Below, piece by piece: positions 49,935 to 59,348 of a stretch of 64,000 nt of DNA. The stretch comes from Actinomycetota bacterium (GTDB lineage Bacteria > Actinomycetota > CADDZG01 > JAHWKV01). The notes beneath the pieces were generated by a model that worked only from the letters and a program-made list of their open reading frames with translations, ran no database searches and was not told the DNA's origin. The stretch's first letter is position 1. Every line of letters begins with the position of its first letter. The DNA lies in NCBI GenBank assembly GCA_019347715.1, contig JAHWKU010000003.1, forward strand, positions 120,871-184,870, given 5' to 3'. The translations under genes and the position numbers were made by a program.

Positions 49935-50971
49935 CGTCGCAGTCACCCAGACACATCATCATCACCGACCAAAGTCGCGGGCTTCCATATTCCAAGGGGC
50001 TCATGGCCTCATCGCTGATGGTGTCGGGCCTGCCGCCGTCAGAGGCATTCAAGATCGCGCAGAGGATCGAGGAAAGCCTCACAACCGAAAATCGCTTCGA
50101 GGTCTCGAGCACGGACCTGAGGGACATGGCCGCAGGCATGCTCGAAGAAGTGAACTCAAGGTACTCCGATGCCTACCTCAAGTGGCAGATGGTGGAGGAG
50201 CTCGATGCCCCGCTGGTGATCCTTCTCGGCGGAGCCACGGGGGTGGGAAAGTCGACCACCGCTACGCAGCTCGCAGCCCGTTTGGGCATTACCAGAGTGA
50301 TTTCCACTGACGCCATCAGAGAGGTTTTGAGATCCGCCTTCTCGAGGGAGTTGATGCCCACTCTATACGAGTCATCCTTTCAGGCAGACCGTGCTCTTCA
50401 GGTTCCGCTGCCGAAGACTGCAGACCGCTTGATCATCGGATTTCAGCGTCAGGTCTCGGCAGTCGCGGTCGGCGTGAAAGCGCTGATCGCCCGAGCCATG
50501 GAAGAGGGAACCGACATCATTGTTGAAGGGGCCCACGTAGTTCCCGGTTTCCTCGAGGGCTGGGAAGAGGAGTTTCAGTCCGCCGTCCTTGTGCCGATCG
50601 TTATGACGGTGAAAGACGAGGATCTTCACAAGAGTCACTTTCACATGAGGGCGCTCGAAACCAGATCGCAACGGCATCAGGAATATTTGAAGCACTTCAG
50701 AGAGATACGAAAGATCCAGCAGCACATCGACCAACTCGCAGGGGAGCACGGTGTTCCTGTGATCCAAGCTTTCGATCTAGACTCAACGCTCCACGAGATT
50801 GTCTCGATCATCGTCGAGAAGGCACTCACTTCTCGGCTCGTCAAAAACCAGGTGGAGTCGGCCCAACCTGCAGCTTTCGAAGTGAACGAGGAGGGAGACG
50901 TAGTTAGGACCAGGAAGCTCACCCGCTTGAAGAGTTGGGAGATCTTCGCTGGAAGGAGGAGACCAAATTGA
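49931..50971 (+). CDS. 2-phosphoglycerate kinase
   Basis: 346 residues. An N-terminal ATP-cone-like region (about 1-90: IIITDQSRGLPYSKGLMASSLMVSGL) precedes a P-loop kinase with GGATGVGKSTTATQLA near 100 and STDAIREVLRSAF. VEGAHVVPGF near 197 and the late KHFREIRKIQQHI are typical of the 2-phosphoglycerate kinase family (about 300 residues in Methanothermus). It makes 2,3-diphosphoglycerate from 2-phosphoglycerate. Together with cpgS it forms a complete short path from a glycolytic intermediate to cyclic 2,3-diphosphoglycerate. Confidence 0.85.
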   Translation: MTSQSPRHIIITDQSRGLPYSKGLMASSLMVSGLPPSEAFKIAQRIEESLTTENRFEVSSTDLRDMAAGMLEEVNSRYSDAYLKWQMVEELDAPLVILLGGATGVGKSTTATQLAARLGITRVISTDAIREVLRSAFSRELMPTLYESSFQADRALQVPLPKTADRLIIGFQRQVSAVAVGVKALIARAMEEGTDIIVEGAHVVPGFLEGWEEEFQSAVLVPIVMTVKDEDLHKSHFHMRALETRSQRHQEYLKHFREIRKIQQHIDQLAGEHGVPVIQAFDLDSTLHEIVSIIVEKALTSRLVKNQVESAQPAAFEVNEEGDVVRTRKLTRLKSWEIFAGRRRPN

Positions 50972-51627
50972 AGTTGTTTTTGGATACGGGGAATTTGGAC
51001 CACATAAGAACAATCAATGACTGGGGCGTTCTTTCCGGCGTGACCACTAATCCTTCATTGATATTCAAGGAGAAGCCGAAGGACTGGATCGCTCACGCCA
51101 AGGAGATCTGCTCGATCGTCGATGGTCCTGTCTCACTCGAGACCACGACGACGACTACCAAGGAGCTCATCGAGGAGGGCCACGAGCTAGCCGCGGTGGC
51201 CCCGAATGCGGTCGTCAAGATCGCGATGGTGCCCTACGGACTGGGTGCGGTGAAGGCGCTGTCGAAGGAAGGGATCAAGGTCAATGTGACCCTGGTTTTC
51301 TCCCCCGCTCAGGCTATCCTTGCAGCAGAGGCTGGAGCGTATATAGTTTCTCCATTCCTCGGCAGGGTTGACGACATTGCCTCCGACGGGTTGAACGTAC
51401 TCGCCGACATCGTTTCTATCTACGACACCCACGAGTACGAAACCCAAGTCCTCGCTGCGAGTCTCCGCCATCCAATGCATGTGGTGGACTCGGCGAAGAT
51501 TGGAGCCGACATCGCATCCTTGCCGTACGAAGTCTTCGAAATGCTCGTGAAACATCCCCTCACCGATGCGGGGCTGGAAAAGTTCCTATCGGATTGGGAA
51601 TCGCTTCAAGGGCAGAGCAAGAAGTAA
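50968..51627 (+). CDS. Transaldolase / fructose-6-phosphate aldolase (TalC/FsaA type)
   Basis: 219 residues from a TTG overlapping the kinase stop (TTGA), with GGAGGAG upstream. Small single-domain transaldolase barrel: KLFLDTGNLDHI, VLSGVTTNPSLIF, the Schiff-base lysine segment VVKIAMVPYGLGAVKAL near 84, and VNVTLVFSPAQAILAAEAGAYIVSPFLGRVDDI. The usual KIPxT is KIAMV. It exchanges or forms C6/C7 sugar phosphates. It closes the operon and may be linked functionally to the glycolytic triose pool used by the two genes before it. Confidence 0.88.
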   Translation: MKLFLDTGNLDHIRTINDWGVLSGVTTNPSLIFKEKPKDWIAHAKEICSIVDGPVSLETTTTTTKELIEEGHELAAVAPNAVVKIAMVPYGLGAVKALSKEGIKVNVTLVFSPAQAILAAEAGAYIVSPFLGRVDDIASDGLNVLADIVSIYDTHEYETQVLAASLRHPMHVVDSAKIGADIASLPYEVFEMLVKHPLTDAGLEKFLSDWESLQGQSKK

Positions 51628-51630
51628 TAA

Positions 51631-51647
51631 CCGGCGCAATTAGCCGG
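51631..51647 (+). repeat. Short hairpin before rho
   Basis: CCGGC, seven-base loop GCAATTA, GCCGG. A five-pair GC stem without a following T tract, directly after the transaldolase stop. It may be an mRNA processing or attenuation element in front of rho; too weak to call a terminator. Confidence 0.35.
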
Positions 51648-51678
51648 AATCCCCCTATGGAGGGAGGTGTAATCAATC

Positions 51679-53220
<1,542 letters not shown>

Positions 53221-53253
53221 CGGAGAGGGCGCAACTCGTTAGCGTTCTCTCCG
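53221..53253 (+). repeat. Strong hairpin between rho and rpmE
   Basis: A 12-pair stem (53221-53232 with 53242-53253, two G-U pairs) and a 9-base loop, starting on the base after the rho stop codon. No T tract follows. It may stop or stabilise the rho message, or act as a leader structure for rpmE. Confidence 0.55.
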
Positions 53254-53286
53254 CAGTCGCCCCCCGAACCCATTAGACGCCCGTGC

Positions 53287-53292
53287 TAACCT
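53287..53292 (+). promoter_or_regulatory. Possible extended -10 box of rpmE
   Basis: TAACCT preceded by TG in the extended -10 position, with six bases to the rpmE ATG. The transcript would be leaderless, which agrees with the weak ribosome binding site. No -35 is recognised. Confidence 0.35.
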
Positions 53293-53298
53293 GGATAC

Positions 53299-53520
53299 AT
53301 GAAGCAAGGAATCCACCCAGAATATGTAGAGACCGCGGTCCAGTGTTCCTGTGGAAACACATTTACGACCAGGTCCACCAAAGAGGAGCTCAAAGTCGAG
53401 CTCTGCAGTGAGTGCCATCCCTTCTATACCGGCAAGCAGAAGCTGGTTGACACCGGGGGCCGTGTGGAGCGTTTCGAACGGAAGTACGGCAAGCGTCCCC
53501 TCCCGAAGACCTCCTCTTAG
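53299..53520 (+). CDS. rpmE: Ribosomal protein bL31
   Basis: 73 residues. Zinc-binding (C+) form: Cys at 16 and 18 in QCSCGNTF, then [24 protein letters not shown] with Cys37 and Cys40. It bridges the ribosomal subunits. Its place between rho and the DUF1385/prfA genes follows the conserved actinobacterial and firmicute order. Confidence 0.96.
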   Translation: MKQGIHPEYVETAVQCSCGNTFTTRSTKEELKVELCSECHPFYTGKQKLVDTGGRVERFERKYGKRPLPKTSS

Positions 53521-53538
53521 ATCCCCCTGCCCGTAAGC

Positions 53539-54540
53539 GTGGCCCAAAAACCGTCGATAGGGGGACAAGCCGTAATCGAAGGCGTGATGATGCGCGGCCC
53601 AGTGTCATGGGCCGTCGCCGTTCGCAAGCCCGACCAGGAGATAGCGGTCGAGGCACACAGCGTGCCGGGTCCAAGCAAGCAATGGCTGAAGTGGCCGTTC
53701 TTCCGAGGGACCTACGTGCTCGTCGAGCAAATGAAGATCGGGATCAAGGCTCTGATGATCTCTGCCAACTACCAGATGGAGGAGGAAGAAAGGCCATCTG
53801 AGAAGCAGTTGGGCTGGACGCTTGGTGTCGCCATGGTGTTTTTTGCCGGAGTATTCATTCTCCTGCCGGCCCTGTTTTCAAAGCTTGGATTACGCATGTT
53901 TGGCTTCGCCAATCCCCTCACGGAGAACCTTGTCGAGGGGGCAGTGCGGATCGGGTTTCTCGTCGGATACGTATCCTTGATATCGCTCATCCCCGACATC
54001 CGACGGGTCTTCCAATATCACGGAGCCGAACACAAAACCATTTATGCGTACGAGAACGACGACCCACTCGAGCCGGAGATCGTCGACAAGTACACGACGC
54101 TGCACGTGAGGTGCGGAACCAACTTTCTGTTCATCGTTGCATTCCTGACGATCTTCGGACATCTGATCCTGGACATTGCCCTCGCGGACTATTCGCTTGC
54201 CGTGAGGCTCTCCTCCAGGGTTCTGGCAATTCCGCTGCTGGCCGGCATCGCATACGAGGTGATCAAGGCAGCGTCGCGAAAGGAGCATTCGCTGGTCTTT
54301 AGGATCGCGAGTCTTCCAGGGCTTGCTCTCCAAAAGATCACAACGCGTCCCCCAACTCGAGATCAGATAGAGGTCGCGATCAAGGCGATGGAGGCCGTAA
54401 TCGCGAGAGAGAAGCTGGCCGTCCCCGACAGGCAGGCGGCAGCGGAGAGAGCCGTGATCGATCAGGGGGCCGAACGAGCAGAGCCAGAGGGGCAGACTCC
54501 CGATGCCGAGCCTGGGGTCGAACCGGTTCCCCCTACTTAG
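53539..54540 (+). CDS. DUF1385 family membrane protein
   Basis: 333 residues from GTG. The start GGQAVIEGVMMRGPVSWAVAVRKP is the family signature. About five membrane helices lie between 90 and 235, with FQYHGAEHKTIYAYENDDPLE and TTLHVRCGTNFLFIV in between. The tail is acidic and probably disordered (AEPEGQTPDAEPGVEP). Function unknown; its place before prfA-prmC is conserved in many Gram-positive and related phyla. Confidence 0.88.
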   Translation: MAQKPSIGGQAVIEGVMMRGPVSWAVAVRKPDQEIAVEAHSVPGPSKQWLKWPFFRGTYVLVEQMKIGIKALMISANYQMEEEERPSEKQLGWTLGVAMVFFAGVFILLPALFSKLGLRMFGFANPLTENLVEGAVRIGFLVGYVSLISLIPDIRRVFQYHGAEHKTIYAYENDDPLEPEIVDKYTTLHVRCGTNFLFIVAFLTIFGHLILDIALADYSLAVRLSSRVLAIPLLAGIAYEVIKAASRKEHSLVFRIASLPGLALQKITTRPPTRDQIEVAIKAMEAVIAREKLAVPDRQAAAERAVIDQGAERAEPEGQTPDAEPGVEPVPPT

Positions 54541-54599
54541 CGCCGTAATTTTCTCTGCCAAAGAATTCCTGAGGATGGTCAATCAAGAAAGTCATTTCT

Positions 54600-55667
54600 A
54601 TGTTCGAACGTTTGCAAGAAGTCGAGGAAAAACACAGTCAGGTCCAAGAGCAGCTATCTGATCCATCGGTCACATCCAACTTGGAAAAGCTGAGGGAACT
54701 GGGCCAGCTGAACGCCGAACTCGAGCGACTCGTGATCCCATACCGTCGATACAAGAAGGCTATGGAGGAGGCGAAGAGCGCGCGCGAGCTTCTGAAGAAA
54801 GAGACCGACTCCGAGATGAGAAAGATGATCGAGCAGGAGATCGAGGCTCAGGAGGCGAGTGCAGGAAAGCTCGAGGAAGAGCTAAGGCTTCTGCTTGTTC
54901 CAAAGGATCCCAGGGACGAAAAGGACGTCATCGTCGAGATCAAGGCTGGCGAGGGCGGCGACGAATCGGCCCTCTTTGCCGGAGACATGTTCCGCTTGTA
55001 TCAGCGCCTCGCCGAGCGCAGGGGATGGAAGTTCGAGGTCCTCTCGTCCGATCCATCGGACGTTGGGGGATTCCGCAATGTGACGTTTGGCGTGAAAGGT
55101 AAGGAGGTCTATTCCCAGCTGAAGCACGAGGCCGGGGTCCATCGCGTGCAGCGCGTCCCGGCCACCGAGTCTCAGGGCCGGATCCATACTTCAGCAGCGG
55201 GGGTACTTGTCTTTCCTGAGGCAGAAGAGGTCGAAATACAGATCGACCCGAACGATCTGCGAATTGATGTCTTCAGATCGAGCGGTCCCGGGGGCCAATC
55301 CGTAAACACCACGGATTCAGCCGTGAGGATCACCCATGTTCCGACAGATACCGTTGTCACCTGTCAAGACGAAAAGTCTCAGCTTCAGAACCGAGAGAAA
55401 GCCATGCGTATCCTGAGGGCGCGCCTCTACCAGGTTGAACTGGAGAGACAGGAGCGTGAGAGGGCTGATGAGAGAAGGAGTCAGGTCAGAACGGTCGACC
55501 GCTCCGAAAAGATCCGCACTTACAACTATCCCCAGAATCGGGTAACCGATCATAGAGTTGGCGTTTCGATTCACAACCTCCCCGAGGTGATGGAAGGCAA
55601 CATCGATCAATTTCTGGAGGCACTGGCGGCCAAGGAAAGGTCCGACAAGCTGAACCAGCCGGCGTGA
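54600..55667 (+). CDS. prfA: Peptide chain release factor 1
   Basis: 355 residues. The N-terminal helical domain is followed by the stop-codon recognition region (HRVQRVPATESQGRIHTSAA, RF1-type) and the GGQ motif in SSGPGGQSVNTTDSAVR near 230. It reads UAA and UAG. The GGQ glutamine is the methylation target of the next gene product, PrmC. The prmC start overlaps its stop codon. Confidence 0.96.
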   Translation: MFERLQEVEEKHSQVQEQLSDPSVTSNLEKLRELGQLNAELERLVIPYRRYKKAMEEAKSARELLKKETDSEMRKMIEQEIEAQEASAGKLEEELRLLLVPKDPRDEKDVIVEIKAGEGGDESALFAGDMFRLYQRLAERRGWKFEVLSSDPSDVGGFRNVTFGVKGKEVYSQLKHEAGVHRVQRVPATESQGRIHTSAAGVLVFPEAEEVEIQIDPNDLRIDVFRSSGPGGQSVNTTDSAVRITHVPTDTVVTCQDEKSQLQNREKAMRILRARLYQVELERQERERADERRSQVRTVDRSEKIRTYNYPQNRVTDHRVGVSIHNLPEVMEGNIDQFLEALAAKERSDKLNQPA

Positions 55668-56539
55668 GCGTGAACGCAGAGTCTCAAACCGTCCGGCAGC
55701 TTCTGGCCTGGGCCGTGGACCGTCTGGCAGAGCACGTAGCAAGCCCACAAGTGGATGCCGAACGAATTTTCATGCACGTCCTCGGCGTCAAGCGATCGGA
55801 CCTCTATGTTGACGAAAGAGTTGCCAGTCGGGGCGAAGAGGATCTTTTGCGTCTGTTGATTGAAAGACGGCGGACGTTGGAACCTCTTCAGTACCTCACG
55901 GGGACACAAGGGTTTCGTTCGATCGAATTGCTAGTCGGGCCAGGAGTGCTCGTCCCGCGTCCCGAGACCGAAGTGCTCGTGGGAAGAGTCATCGAAAAAA
56001 CGAGTGGGATCCCCCGTCCCAAGATTGTCGAAGTTGGAACCGGTTCGGGAGCCATAGCTCTGGCTCTTGGAGGAGAGCTCCTACAGGCAAACGTCTGGGC
56101 CACCGAGATAAGCAGCGATGCGATGGCGTGGGCCACCAAAAACTTAGAACGTCTCCAACTTCCCAACGTCGAATTGATGGAGGGTGATCTTTTTTCCCCG
56201 CTGCCTTCAGATTTGAGAGGGAAACTCGACGTGGTCGTAAGCAATCCTCCGTATCTCTCCGACTCCGACCTTGCCAGGGCCCCCATAGACGTTCGCGATC
56301 ACGAGCCGAGGATTGCCACCACCGCGGGACCGAGTGGACTCGAGGTTGCGACCCGTGTGATCCACGAGGCGCGGCAGTGGCTTCGCCCTGGGGGATGGCT
56401 CCTGCTGGAGACCTGGGCAGGCCAGTGGAGTTCGCTCAAGATTCTGCTCGAGGAGAACTACGAGGTCGTTTCGATCCATCCGGACCTAGGAGGAACCGAC
56501 CGAGTTGCGGAGGCCCGCTGGCCGGGTTCCGGACGATGA
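55664..56539 (+). CDS. prmC: Release factor glutamine methyltransferase PrmC
   Basis: 291 residues from GTG. N-terminal recognition domain, then a class I methyltransferase with VEVGTGSGAIALALGG near 123 and the substrate-binding NPPY near 194 (VVSNPPYLSDSDL). LVPRPETEVLV is the usual PrmC linker. It methylates the GGQ glutamine of RF1 and RF2. Coupled by 4-base overlaps to prfA and to the sua5 gene. Confidence 0.95.
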   Translation: MSVNAESQTVRQLLAWAVDRLAEHVASPQVDAERIFMHVLGVKRSDLYVDERVASRGEEDLLRLLIERRRTLEPLQYLTGTQGFRSIELLVGPGVLVPRPETEVLVGRVIEKTSGIPRPKIVEVGTGSGAIALALGGELLQANVWATEISSDAMAWATKNLERLQLPNVELMEGDLFSPLPSDLRGKLDVVVSNPPYLSDSDLARAPIDVRDHEPRIATTAGPSGLEVATRVIHEARQWLRPGGWLLLETWAGQWSSLKILLEENYEVVSIHPDLGGTDRVAEARWPGSGR

Positions 56540-57096
56540 ACGTAGTCCCCGCGACCATTGAACAGATTCCCCGAGGAGAAGCGGTCTTATCGGAGGGCGG
56601 AGTGGTCGTGATCCCCACCGACACTGTTTACGGCATCGCCGCCAGGATCGATGTGCAGAGTGCGGTGGACAGGCTCTTCGAGATCAAGGGCAGGGATCGG
56701 AAGCAGCCGATGGCAGTTTTGGTATCCGACCTAAATATGGCGAGAGGCCTGGCCCTGTTCTCGGAGCAAGCATTGGAAGCCGCGGAACAGGGTTGGCCCG
56801 GGCCGTTGACCTTGGTTCTCCCACGAACCGAAGAGGCGGCGAGGTTCGATATCGGGGAAGCCGAAACGATCGGGGTCCGGGTACCGGATCACGCCTTCGC
56901 CGTCGAGTTGATCGGAAGGGCGGGGCCTTTGGTTACTACGAGCGCGAATCCGAGCGGTCGTCCTGCAGCCATAACCGTTGAAGACATGAGGGACGATCTC
57001 CCGGGAGTGGCTCTGTTCTTCGACGCAGGACCGATCGAGGGCAAACCGTCGAAGGTCGTGTCTTTCGTCGATGGGAGGAAAACGTTGAGGGATTGA
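56536..57096 (+). CDS. tsaC: L-threonylcarbamoyladenylate synthase (Sua5/YciO/YrdC)
   Basis: 186 residues from the ATG at 56536 that overlaps the prmC stop. YrdC-domain motifs: GVVVIPTDTVYGIAA near 25, FEIKGRDRKQPMAVLVSD near 50, WPGPLTLVLPR near 90, ETIGVRVPDH, and TTSANPSGRPAA near 135. It makes threonylcarbamoyl-AMP for the t6A modification of tRNA. It is the short form without a Sua5 C-terminal domain. Confidence 0.94.
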   Translation: MNVVPATIEQIPRGEAVLSEGGVVVIPTDTVYGIAARIDVQSAVDRLFEIKGRDRKQPMAVLVSDLNMARGLALFSEQALEAAEQGWPGPLTLVLPRTEEAARFDIGEAETIGVRVPDHAFAVELIGRAGPLVTTSANPSGRPAAITVEDMRDDLPGVALFFDAGPIEGKPSKVVSFVDGRKTLRD

Positions 57097-57112
57097 GCTT
57101 TAGGATGGCCGC

Positions 57113-57559
57113 GTGAAGATCGCGATCGGTGCCGACCACGCCGGATATTCCCTGAAGACGATTTTGTCCAAGCGTCTCATCGAGCTCGGTCACGAGGTCA
57201 TCGATCAGGGAACCGACTCCGAAGAGCCCGTCGACTATCCGAAGTTCTGCGCGGCGGTCGGCCGGTCGGTGGCATCGGGAGAAGCCGAGCGCGGCATAGT
57301 TCTAGGCGGTTCGGGTCAGGGGGAGGCCATCTCTGCAAACAAGGTCAAAGGAGTGAGGGCCGCACTCTGCAACGACCTCTACACGGCCCGGATGGCAAGG
57401 GAGCACAACGATGCCAACGTCCTGTCGATCGGCGCCAGGGTGGTTGCGCCGGCCCTTGCCACCGAGATCCTCGATCTATTCCTCAACACCTCTTTCGGAG
57501 GGGGCCGCCACGAAGCGCGGGTCAAGCAGATCCAGCAGATAGAAGAGGGGAAGCTGTAG
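57113..57559 (+). CDS. rpiB: Ribose-5-phosphate isomerase B
   Basis: 148 residues from GTG. GADHAGYSLK at the start, DQGTDSEEPVDYPKFC near 35, and GGSGQGEAISANKVKGVRAAL near 66. The catalytic Cys of E. coli-type RpiB (CGTGIG) is Ser here with a Glu four residues on, the arrangement I recall from mycobacterial RpiB. It interconverts ribose- and ribulose-5-phosphate. Confidence 0.95.
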   Translation: MKIAIGADHAGYSLKTILSKRLIELGHEVIDQGTDSEEPVDYPKFCAAVGRSVASGEAERGIVLGGSGQGEAISANKVKGVRAALCNDLYTARMAREHNDANVLSIGARVVAPALATEILDLFLNTSFGGGRHEARVKQIQQIEEGKL

Positions 57560-57563
57560 GACC

Positions 57564-58019
57564 ATGGATCTTCAGCAAACACGAGATGCTGTCATTCAAC
57601 ACTTCCGCGAGATTCGCACTCAATTCCTGGATGCGATAGAGGGGCTCACGGAAACGCAGTTGACTGAGCCGTCGATCGACGGGTGGTCGGTGGAAGACCA
57701 TTTGAACCATTTAGCTTTCTGGCACGACCTGCGCTGTTCGGAGATCATCCGAATCTCCGCAGGGTTCGAGCACGCTTGGCCCCTAAGCGTGGATTCCCAA
57801 GCACTAAACGATATCGTGCAGCCCGCGCGCGCAAACCTAAGCCTGGATCAAGCGCGGTGGGAGTATGAATCTTCCGTAGACCGCATCATCGAGGCTGTTG
57901 GCCGTGCAAACGAACGCGGGCTAACCCAGTCCCACTACGGCGAAGTCGGTCTTGGCACGACCCATGACCTCGCCCATGCCGAGTTCATTCGCAACTGGCG
58001 TCAGGCGCAAGGCATCTAG
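57564..58019 (+). CDS. DinB-like four-helix protein
   Basis: 151 residues, all-helical: QQTRDAVIQHFREIRTQFLDAIEGLTETQL, then WSVEDHLNHLAFWHDLRCSEI with a His pair and a final HDLAHAEFIRNWRQ. The pattern and size fit the DinB/DfsB superfamily, whose members are often metal-dependent thiol transferases or uncharacterised. Follows rpiB by 4 bases and ends 23 bases from convergent glyA. Confidence 0.75.
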   Translation: MDLQQTRDAVIQHFREIRTQFLDAIEGLTETQLTEPSIDGWSVEDHLNHLAFWHDLRCSEIIRISAGFEHAWPLSVDSQALNDIVQPARANLSLDQARWEYESSVDRIIEAVGRANERGLTQSHYGEVGLGTTHDLAHAEFIRNWRQAQGI

Positions 58020-58042
58020 CTTCGCCTGTCGTCCCCGCGGGA

Positions 58043-59305
58043 TCAGTCGGCGACGCTGATTCCAGGCGGTGGAAAGGCTCTGCAGAACTCTGCAATCTCG
58101 GCGGCGGTGGCGGCGATCGAGTCTTCGTTCTCGGGGGCGGCGACCACTCGGTCCATCCATTCGGCGATCTTCTTCATCTCCGGCTCCCGCATGCCCCTCG
58201 AGGTAACGGCTGGTGTTCCGATGCGGATGCCGGATGGGTCGGCGGGCTTTCTCGGGTCGAATGGCACCGTGTTGAAGTTCAGCTCGATGCCGGCCCGGTC
58301 GAGTGCTTTGGCCGCGGGTTTCCCCGTCACGCCTTTGCCTTCCAGGTCTATCAAGATCAAATGGTTGTCCGTTCCTCCGCTCACTAGATCGAACCCGCGC
58401 GCCATGAGCTCTTCGGCAAGGACTTTGGCGTTGGCTACCGTCTGCTTGGCGTAATCCTTGAACTCCGGCTGCGATGCCTCCTTCAGTGCCACCGCTATGC
58501 CGGCGGTCGTGTGATTGTGCGGCCCCCCCTGCAGGCCGGGGAACACGGCTCGATCCATCTTGTTGGCGTGCTCGCTCTTGGACATGAACATGGCCCCCCT
58601 CGGCCCCCTGAGCGTCTTGTGAGTGGTGGTGGTAACGACGTCGGCAAAGGGGATGGGCGAAGGGTGGGCGCCGCCGGCGATGAGACCTGCGATGTGGGCG
58701 ATGTCGGCGGCAAAGATCGCATCGACCTCTTTTGCGATTTCCGCAAAAGCTTCGAAGTCGATCGTTCGAGGCAGCGCGGTGCCCCCAGCCCAGATGAGCT
58801 TCGGCCTTTCTTTCTTGGCGACATCGCGGGCTTCATCGAAGTCGATCAGCCCGGTCTCCCTGGAGACTCCGTATCGGACCGGCCGAAACCAGATCCCGGT
58901 GGCAGAGACGTTGTGTCCGTGACTTAGGTGCCCGCCGTGCGAGAGCTCTATCCCCATCACCGTGTCGCCAGGCTGAAGGAAGGCCAGATAAACGGCGAGG
59001 TTGCATGGCGTTCCCGAGTAGGGTTGGACATTGGCATGTTCGGCTCCGAAGAGTTCCCTCGCCCTCGAGGTCGCCATCTCCTCGATGGGATCGATCAATT
59101 GCTGCCCTTCGTAATAGCGGCGCCCCGGATAACCTTCCGAGTACTTGTTGGTGAGGATCGATCCGGTAGCGGCGAGAACCGCGTGCGAGACATAGTTCTC
59201 CGAAGGGATGAGGCGAATCTTGTCTCTTTCGCGTCTTTCCTCGGCGACGATCAACTCGGCGATTTCGGAGTCGGTTTCGAGCAGAGCTTTCCAGGCATCG
59301 TTCAT
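58043..59305 (-). CDS. glyA: Serine hydroxymethyltransferase
   Basis: 420 residues from the ATG at 59305 (MNDAWKALLETDSEIAELI). The PLP lysine is in TTTTHKTLRGPRGA near 228; RLIPSENYVSHAVLAATGS near 35 and YSEGYPGRRYYEGQQ near 52 are SHMT signatures. It makes glycine and methylene-tetrahydrofolate from serine. The gene stands in its usual actinobacterial place between sua5 and wecA, but on the opposite strand. Confidence 0.96.
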   Translation of the reverse strand: MNDAWKALLETDSEIAELIVAEERRERDKIRLIPSENYVSHAVLAATGSILTNKYSEGYPGRRYYEGQQLIDPIEEMATSRARELFGAEHANVQPYSGTPCNLAVYLAFLQPGDTVMGIELSHGGHLSHGHNVSATGIWFRPVRYGVSRETGLIDFDEARDVAKKERPKLIWAGGTALPRTIDFEAFAEIAKEVDAIFAADIAHIAGLIAGGAHPSPIPFADVVTTTTHKTLRGPRGAMFMSKSEHANKMDRAVFPGLQGGPHNHTTAGIAVALKEASQPEFKDYAKQTVANAKVLAEELMARGFDLVSGGTDNHLILIDLEGKGVTGKPAAKALDRAGIELNFNTVPFDPRKPADPSGIRIGTPAVTSRGMREPEMKKIAEWMDRVVAAPENEDSIAATAAEIAEFCRAFPPPGISVAD

Positions 59306-59327
59306 GCCTGAACCATATCGGAAAGCC

Positions 59328-59348
59328 ATGAAAAAATACCGGCCGTGA
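59328..59348 (+). other. Upstream mini-ORF overlapping the wecA start
   Basis: ATG plus five codons and TGA encode MKKYRP. The TGA overlaps the GTG start of wecA (GTGA). No ribosome binding site is seen for wecA itself, so reinitiation after this frame is a plausible entry route. The region upstream has only a weak TATCGG as possible -10. Confidence 0.35.
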
